From DATCVR01 sp036566745 (GTDB lineage: Bacteria > Actinomycetota > Actinomycetes > Jiangellales > Jiangellaceae), in assembly GCA_036566745.1 (NCBI GenBank), contig DATCVR010000097.1, forward strand, positions 1-8,803: a DNA stretch of 8,803 nt. The letters run 5' to 3'. The translations under genes were made by a program, and so were the position numbers. This document shows, one piece after another, positions 5,470-8,803 of the stretch. Below the pieces are notes generated by a model. That model did no database searches. It worked only from the letters and a program-made list of their open reading frames with translations, and was not told the origin of the DNA. How positions within the stretch are numbered: position 1 is the stretch's first letter; each line of letters starts with the position of its first letter.

Positions 5470-6249
5470 TCACAGCGCGGCGAAGAGCATCAGCGCCATG
5501 CCGGTGCTCATGATCACCTCGCACCCGAGCGCCCAGGTCGGCGACACGAGCCAGCGCCCGACCCGCGCTCGGGTGGGCGCGGGGCCGCGGCCGGCCGTGC
5601 CGTGACGCGTGGTGCCGTGACGCGCGGCGTGGCGATGCGAGGTGAACCGTGGCGATGAGGGCGGTGAGGGCGACGTCGGGCCGGCGCCGATGGGCTCCGG
5701 GTCGTCCACCCGGAAGCCCAGCGACGCCGCGGCGACCACGAAGTACAGCGCCAGCAACCAGCCGACGATCACCGCCAGCGGCAACGAGTGGTGGGCGTCG
5801 GACCCGGCTGCGGCCGCGCCCACACCTCCGGCGTGGACGGTCGGCGTGTCGTCGCCCAACGCCTGGTGCGAGGTGTACATGAAGATCATCGCGACGCTCG
5901 CCGCGACGAGGTGGAAGTTGTACGTGCTGTGGCGGCACTCGCGACCCCGAGACGCTCCGACGCGGCTGCCCGCTCCGTGGTGGAGCATCTTGGCGGCGAA
6001 CCACGCGCCCATGAGAGCGAACACCACCACCCCGCCCGCGGGTGCGATGAGGCCGGCGGCCGACGAGAACATGAGCGCCATCGCGGCGGCCATGACCGCG
6101 TGGGCGACGTCGCAGGCTCGCTCGCCCGACATCGCCGGCGCCCGGGAACGCCGCGGGCACACCGAGTAGGCCAGGCGAAGCACGCAGTACAACGCCACCA
6201 GGGAGAAGACGACGACCGACGTCGAGGCGAGCACGCTCTCACCCGTCAT
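5470..6249 (-). CDS. DUF5134-like membrane protein, His/Met-rich
   Basis: Integral membrane protein of 259 aa with about five to six hydrophobic segments (near 8-30, 48-65, 70-90, 112-127, 156-178, 238-257). I recognise it as an actinobacterial DUF5134-type protein, function unknown. Membrane segments carry repeated potential metal or haem ligands: H50 with M53/M57/M60 in AHAVMAAAMALMF; H90-H91 in KMLHHGAG; H113 with M121/M124 in YNFHLVAASVAMIFMY; and C243 with M247/M251/M254 in CEVIMSTGMALMLF. A hydrophilic stretch at about 180-232 is low in complexity (Pro/Ser then RHAARHGTTRHG). The ATG has a GAGG about 9 nt upstream. The Cys-cluster gene ends 59 bp upstream in the same direction, suggesting an operon. 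A role in copper or haem handling is only an inference from residue content. Confidence 0.72.
   Translation of the reverse strand: MTGESVLASTSVVVFSLVALYCVLRLAYSVCPRRSRAPAMSGERACDVAHAVMAAAMALMFSSAAGLIAPAGGVVVFALMGAWFAAKMLHHGAGSRVGASRGRECRHSTYNFHLVAASVAMIFMYTSHQALGDDTPTVHAGGVGAAAAGSDAHHSLPLAVIVGWLLALYFVVAAASLGFRVDDPEPIGAGPTSPSPPSSPRFTSHRHAARHGTTRHGTAGRGPAPTRARVGRWLVSPTWALGCEVIMSTGMALMLFAAL
5597..5657. repeat. Short direct repeats encoding the RHGT-rich linker of the DUF5134 protein
   Basis: GTGCCGTGACGCG occurs twice 15 bp apart (5597-5609 and 5612-5624), followed by two copies of CGTGGCGATG (5629-5638 and 5648-5657). The 15-bp period keeps the frame and encodes the repeated R-H-G-T/A pattern. 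This looks like slippage expansion inside a tolerant cytoplasmic or extracellular loop. Confidence 0.7.
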
Positions 6250-6308
6250 GGCGGACCTCGGACGCGTCGGCCGACGCTGGCGCCGGCACCGATCGGCTCA
6301 GCTCGACG

Positions 6309-6533
6309 TCACGCGTGGGACGGTTCGGGGACGTTGTCGAGGACGCCGTCCTTGGCAGCGGCGACGAGGTCGCGCAGCTGGAGGAGGCTCATCTGGATCC
6401 GCTGGCCGAAATCGTCGGTGATGACGACGTACCGCTCGGGCGGGGCGTTGTGATCGAGGAACAGCTCCGGGCACCCGCAGCTGCAGTTGCCGCAGAACGT
6501 GGTGACGTGCTCGAGCGGGCTGGGTCGGTCCAT
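6309..6533 (-). CDS. Small conserved protein with CxxCxCxC cluster
   Basis: A 74-aa soluble protein of a type I recall as widespread but uncharacterised in actinobacteria. Residues 13-24 read FCGNCSCGCPEL, giving Cys14, 17, 19 and 21, a compact potential metal site. It is followed by APPERYVVITDDFGQRIQMSLLQLRDLVAAAKDG, a beta strand, a turn and a helix. This second half resembles the C-terminal half of DUF397 proteins in layout (V-x-I-x-D, then MS...L.DLV), but that relationship is my inference. The start is the ATG served by GGAGGAG 7 nt upstream; a longer TTG-initiated frame from 6641 has no such site and an unconvincing Arg-rich N-terminus. First gene of a probable operon with the DUF5134 membrane protein. 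Zinc binding or redox sensing is possible, unproven. Confidence 0.78.
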   Translation of the reverse strand: MDRPSPLEHVTTFCGNCSCGCPELFLDHNAPPERYVVITDDFGQRIQMSLLQLRDLVAAAKDGVLDNVPEPSHA

Positions 6534-6540
6534 GAGAGGT

Positions 6541-6547
6541 CTCCTCC
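6541..6547 (-). promoter_or_regulatory. Ribosome binding site of the Cys-cluster gene (decides the start)
   Basis: GGAGGAG on the minus strand, 7 nt before the ATG at 6533. It rules against the longer reading that would begin at a TTG 108 nt upstream. Confidence 0.75.
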
Positions 6548-6620
6548 GTCGTGGCGGACGATGCCAAACAAGAGCCGTTGCGTCTTTCAATCTAAAGGGT
6601 GAAACCGGATGAGAACCAGC

Positions 6621-6642
6621 CTTGTTCACAACGTGTGACAAG
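6621..6642. promoter_or_regulatory. Imperfect palindrome between the peptidase and Cys-cluster genes
   Basis: CTTGTTCACA-ACG-TGTGACAAG: the arms TCACA/TGTGA and CTTG/CAAG pair, with one extra T in the left arm. It lies 43-64 bp past the peptidase stop and about 90 bp upstream of the Cys-cluster start, in a locally AT-richer stretch. TAGATT on the minus strand, about 30 bp nearer the gene, could be a -10 element. It may be an operator for the downstream operon or a terminator for the peptidase gene; there is no T-run to favour the latter. Confidence 0.4.
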
Positions 6643-6684
6643 AAGTAAGCTCATCATTTCCGTGTGCGTCGCGAGGACTTCATC

Positions 6685-7758
6685 TCATCGTCCGTCGCGC
6701 CCCGCCATGGCATCGAGTTCATGCAGCTCACCCCAGGTGACCTCGTGATACATCGCGCGGAACGCGGCCTCGTCGGCATCCTTCGGATGATCAACGTTCC
6801 ACGGGTTGTGCTGCACGTACGTGCCGTCCGAGGTCAGGTCGGCCAGATAGTACGAGTGCCGGGGGATGACGCCGTACTGGGCGAGCCGCGCATTGATGCC
6901 GGGATGCTTCGTCTCGGGTACCCACATGATCGCCAGCTTGTCGGGATCGAGGGCCAGATCGCGGAGGTCGTCGCTGCTGAGGGTGGACGTCGGGACCGTC
7001 TCGCCGGAGCCGATCATCCAGCGGAGGACGGCGGCGGGTTCCGCTCCGCCGTACGTGTTGTAGCCCGCCCAGGCCTTCTCGAGGAATGGCGCGACGGCGG
7101 TGCCGTCACTCGAGGTCGCGTAGATCAACTCGCCCGAGTCCACGCCGACCGGGAGCGTGTCGTACATGAGGTACTCCCCGTGCGCGACCCGCGTCGACAC
7201 GTATCCACCGTGGGGGTCGCGGCGAACCGTGCGGTCGTACCACCGGGGTCGGAGATCTCGGACGCCGGACATCACGGCGTTGATCGTGCACGTGGGCGCT
7301 CCTTGCTGCTCCGAAGGAGCGGAGGCGGTGCCCAGCCGAACGATCGGACGCGCCGAGGCGTCGGCGTACTTCGCGGTCTCCGGCAGCGGAGGTTCGTGGA
7401 CGTAGAACACCCGACGTGCGGGGGTGACGGGTGCCGGCATGGGTGGATGGGGGTCGGTGCCGGGGAAGTTCATCGCGAAGGTCAGCTGGCTCGCCAAGGC
7501 CGACACCGCGGGTAGGACCGCCTCGCGGGTGTCGTTGACGGCGGTGAGCTGCTTGGCCGTGAGTTCGCGCACGACCTGGGCGAGGGCAGCCTGTCGCGCA
7601 GCCGGCGCCTCCCCGGATGCGACGGTGCCCGCCACGGCCCTGCCGGTGGACGTCACCTGCTGCCGAAGGGCACCGAACTGGGTCATGGCCTGCGTGAACA
7701 CACCGTTGACGGCGTCGCGCGCCGTCGCGAGGTGAGGCCGTTCGATGGTCCCCGTCAT
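6685..7758 (-). CDS. Calpain-like (family C2) cysteine peptidase
   Basis: Putative papain-fold cysteine endopeptidase of 357 aa. The catalytic constellation reads Gln151 six residues before Cys157 (QQGAPTCTINAVMSGV), the same Gln-Cys spacing as papain and calpain, then His301 (PRHSYYLAD) and Asn318 (VQHNPW, the calpain NPWG position). Between them, GGYVSTRV...YDTLPVG and APFLEKAWAGYNTYGG match the calpain pattern of a strand pair with D-LPV followed by LEKAYAK-x-GGY. The usual GDCW is degenerate (PTCT). Residues 1-100 are Ala/Gln-rich and mostly helical, without a signal peptide or membrane segment, so the product is cytosolic or leaves by a non-Sec route. The ATG has only a weak upstream site. 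Same strand as the 108-aa gene 123 bp upstream. The family call is by motif reading, not a search; activity and substrate are unknown. Confidence 0.72.
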   Translation of the reverse strand: MTGTIERPHLATARDAVNGVFTQAMTQFGALRQQVTSTGRAVAGTVASGEAPAARQAALAQVVRELTAKQLTAVNDTREAVLPAVSALASQLTFAMNFPGTDPHPPMPAPVTPARRVFYVHEPPLPETAKYADASARPIVRLGTASAPSEQQGAPTCTINAVMSGVRDLRPRWYDRTVRRDPHGGYVSTRVAHGEYLMYDTLPVGVDSGELIYATSSDGTAVAPFLEKAWAGYNTYGGAEPAAVLRWMIGSGETVPTSTLSSDDLRDLALDPDKLAIMWVPETKHPGINARLAQYGVIPRHSYYLADLTSDGTYVQHNPWNVDHPKDADEAAFRAMYHEVTWGELHELDAMAGRDGR

Positions 7759-7881
7759 GCCTCAGGAAGGTGCGCGGGCGACGCTGCGTGTGACGGAAAG
7801 TCACCTTGCGGGCCGTGGGACCTGTGTCACGCGCCGCGTCGGGGACGGATACGACGGAACTCGCTGCCCGCGACGGTGTCC
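7759..7881 (-). promoter_or_regulatory. Gap upstream of the peptidase gene with a small dyad
   Basis: 123 bp between the 108-aa gene and the peptidase gene. It holds a perfect 5-bp dyad GTGAC-GGAAA-GTCAC (7790-7804), about 32 bp upstream of the peptidase start. This is long enough for a separate promoter, but no -10/-35 pair stands out. Confidence 0.3.
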
Positions 7882-8208
7882 CTACCTGTCTCGCGTCGTG
7901 GGTGGGCCGTCCTGCGTTCGATCTAGGAACGAGATTGCCCGCAGCAGTCCGGCCACGTGCTCGCACTCGTGCCAGATGACAGTCATCTCGGATGAGGACG
8001 CCCGCGCCAGCTCCCGGATCGACTCGAGGTCGTCGGAGACCTGGCCCACGTCCAGCTCGGGAGTTCGTTCTAGATCGAAGACCGCGCCCAAGGAGACGCC
8101 CCAATAGTGGTCGACCGGCAGGGACAGCTCAGGTCCGAACGTGTCCTCGACAGCATCGAGTAGTCGGTCGAACGCGGTCCGGAGGTCACCGATGTTCAAC
8201 GAGCTCAC
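7882..8208 (-). CDS. Conserved hypothetical protein, 108 aa, with HEXXH string
   Basis: Small acidic soluble protein with no name I can assign; the overall form (an opening GDLRTAFDRLLDAVE helix, a central HYW, then DVGQVSDDLESIRELA and a closing MTVIWHECEHVAGLLRAI helix) reminds me of an uncharacterised actinobacterial family. Residues 80-84 are HECEH, which fits the HEXXH zinc-peptidase pattern, but no convincing third ligand follows in the remaining 24 residues, so catalysis is doubtful. The start is GTG with no clear ribosome binding site; codon use and an acidic, structured sequence support it as a real gene. It reads toward the calpain-like peptidase gene and diverges from the monooxygenase gene. 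Accessory or inhibitor to the peptidase is possible but rests on position only. Confidence 0.65.
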   Translation of the reverse strand: MSSLNIGDLRTAFDRLLDAVEDTFGPELSLPVDHYWGVSLGAVFDLERTPELDVGQVSDDLESIRELARASSSEMTVIWHECEHVAGLLRAISFLDRTQDGPPTTRDR

Positions 8209-8416
8209 GGCGCCAAGTCTGCACGTTGCGGAGCGCAGAGGCTCCGTCGTGGCCGCCCATCGAGCCCGGGCCAGCCCACGGCAGCGGCAGCACTTCGTGC
8301 CCGCCCACCCATGGCCTCGGACGCGGCCCGGCAGGCGGCGCGTCGAGCAAATTGCCCTCCTGCGTATACGCGCACGGGTCTACCGGCACCGGCGACCCGA
8401 AGCTACGGTGGCCCGC
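8209..8416. promoter_or_regulatory. Divergent region between the 108-aa gene and the monooxygenase gene
   Basis: 208 bp, no gene. A perfect 6-bp dyad CGGAGC-GCAGAG-GCTCCG lies at 8229-8246, about 20 bp upstream of the 108-aa gene. The monooxygenase end carries the -10-like hexamer listed separately. Nothing else stands out. Confidence 0.35.
8404..8409 (+). promoter_or_regulatory. Possible -10 element for a leaderless monooxygenase transcript
   Basis: TACGGT fits TANNNT and ends 7 nt before the ATG, placing the expected transcription start at or next to the start codon. There is no Shine-Dalgarno sequence before the ATG. Leaderless mRNAs with this spacing are common in actinobacteria. No good -35 is visible. 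Confidence 0.4.
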
Positions 8417-8803
8417 ATGACGGCTTCGAGACCGCGTGTTGCCATCGTCGGTGCCGGGATCGGTGGACTGACGCTCGGCCTGCTCCTGCGTAAGCACGGC
8501 GTGGAGGCAAGGATCTACGAGCAGGCCTCGGAGCTGCGCGAGGTGGGGGCCGCGGTCGGCCTGGCCGCGAACGGCACACGAGTGCTGCGAAGGCTCGGCC
8601 TCGGCGACGACCTGATGAAGTTCGCGGTCGAGCCGACCGATGTCGTCTACCGGCACTGGGCCAGCGGAGAGCTCATCACGTCGTATCCCATGGGGTCGGC
8701 GTACAGCGAGCGATACGGGGCCGAGTTCGTCGGTATTCACCGGGTGAATCTCCAACGCATCCTCGCCGATGCCTGGGGTAGCGATGGGCTGTACTTGAAC
8801 TCG
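8417..8803 (+). CDS. FAD-dependent monooxygenase, N-terminal part (cut by window edge)
   Basis: The first 129 codons of a group A flavoprotein aromatic hydroxylase-like monooxygenase (salicylate hydroxylase type); full members are about 370-420 aa. VAIVGAGIGGLTLGLLLRKHG shows the FAD-binding Rossmann motif GxGxxG (Gly12, 14, 17), followed by the ribose-binding Glu35 in RIYEQ. GAAVGLAANGTRVLRRLGLGDDL is the typical segment after the first beta-alpha-beta unit. GIHRVNLQRILADAW contains the conserved R-x-x-L-x-x-x-L pattern preceding the interdomain strand. The ATG lacks a ribosome binding site and may be leaderless. Substrate and the rest of the operon lie outside the window. It diverges from the 108-aa gene; no functional link to it is evident. 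Confidence 0.92.
   Translation, partial: MTASRPRVAIVGAGIGGLTLGLLLRKHGVEARIYEQASELREVGAAVGLAANGTRVLRRLGLGDDLMKFAVEPTDVVYRHWASGELITSYPMGSAYSERYGAEFVGIHRVNLQRILADAWGSDGLYLNS

Noticed and set aside
5102..6160. 352-codon minus-strand frame across the hydrolase and DUF5134 genes
   Set aside because: Arg/Pro-rich translation, and it crosses two better-supported genes.
6534..6641. N-terminal extension of the Cys-cluster protein from a TTG
   Set aside because: No ribosome binding site, Arg-rich sequence unlike the family, and a strong site serves the internal ATG.
8186..8755. 189-codon minus-strand frame at the right end
   Set aside because: Antisense to the monooxygenase with its clear FAD motif; no family resemblance.

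Overview
The window is high-GC DNA with actinobacterial codon use and gene content. It carries the conserved chromosomal block DUF3073 gene / valine dehydrogenase (vdh) / bldC, which as I recall also sits together in Streptomyces. I infer a filamentous or Pseudonocardiales-like actinobacterium; the sequence alone does not fix the genus. There are ten coding regions (two cut by the window edges) and no tRNA, rRNA, CRISPR array or insertion sequence that I could find.

Left block (1-1913). The N-terminus of a DUF3073 protein runs off the left edge on the minus strand. Next comes vdh, a branched-chain amino-acid dehydrogenase, also on the minus strand, diverging from bldC, a small MerR-like developmental regulator on the plus strand. 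The 337-bp region between vdh and bldC contains two interleaved 8-bp inverted repeats with the layout of an H-type pseudoknot. bldC ends in a strong 39-nt hairpin. About 420 bp without a recognisable gene follows.

Middle block (2232-5466). A LysR-type regulator on the minus strand diverges from a YbjJ-like MFS transporter and an alpha/beta hydrolase on the plus strand. A perfect GATTGAC-N11-GTCAATC palindrome lies in the 131-bp divergent region and is the obvious candidate operator. The layout suggests a small substrate-induced or stress-induced export/detoxification module; the substrate is unknown.

Right block (5470-8803). Reading right to left on the minus strand there are a 108-aa hypothetical protein carrying an HEXXH string, a calpain-like (family C2) cysteine peptidase with a readable Gln/Cys/His/Asn constellation and no signal peptide, a 74-aa protein with a CxxCxCxC cluster, and a DUF5134 membrane protein rich in His and Met within its membrane helices. 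The last two probably form an operon. The right edge cuts a plus-strand FAD-dependent monooxygenase that may be read from a leaderless transcript.

The items most worth a second look are the pseudoknot-like element upstream of bldC, the bacterial calpain-like peptidase with its neighbour, and the Cys-cluster protein plus His/Met-rich DUF5134 pair.
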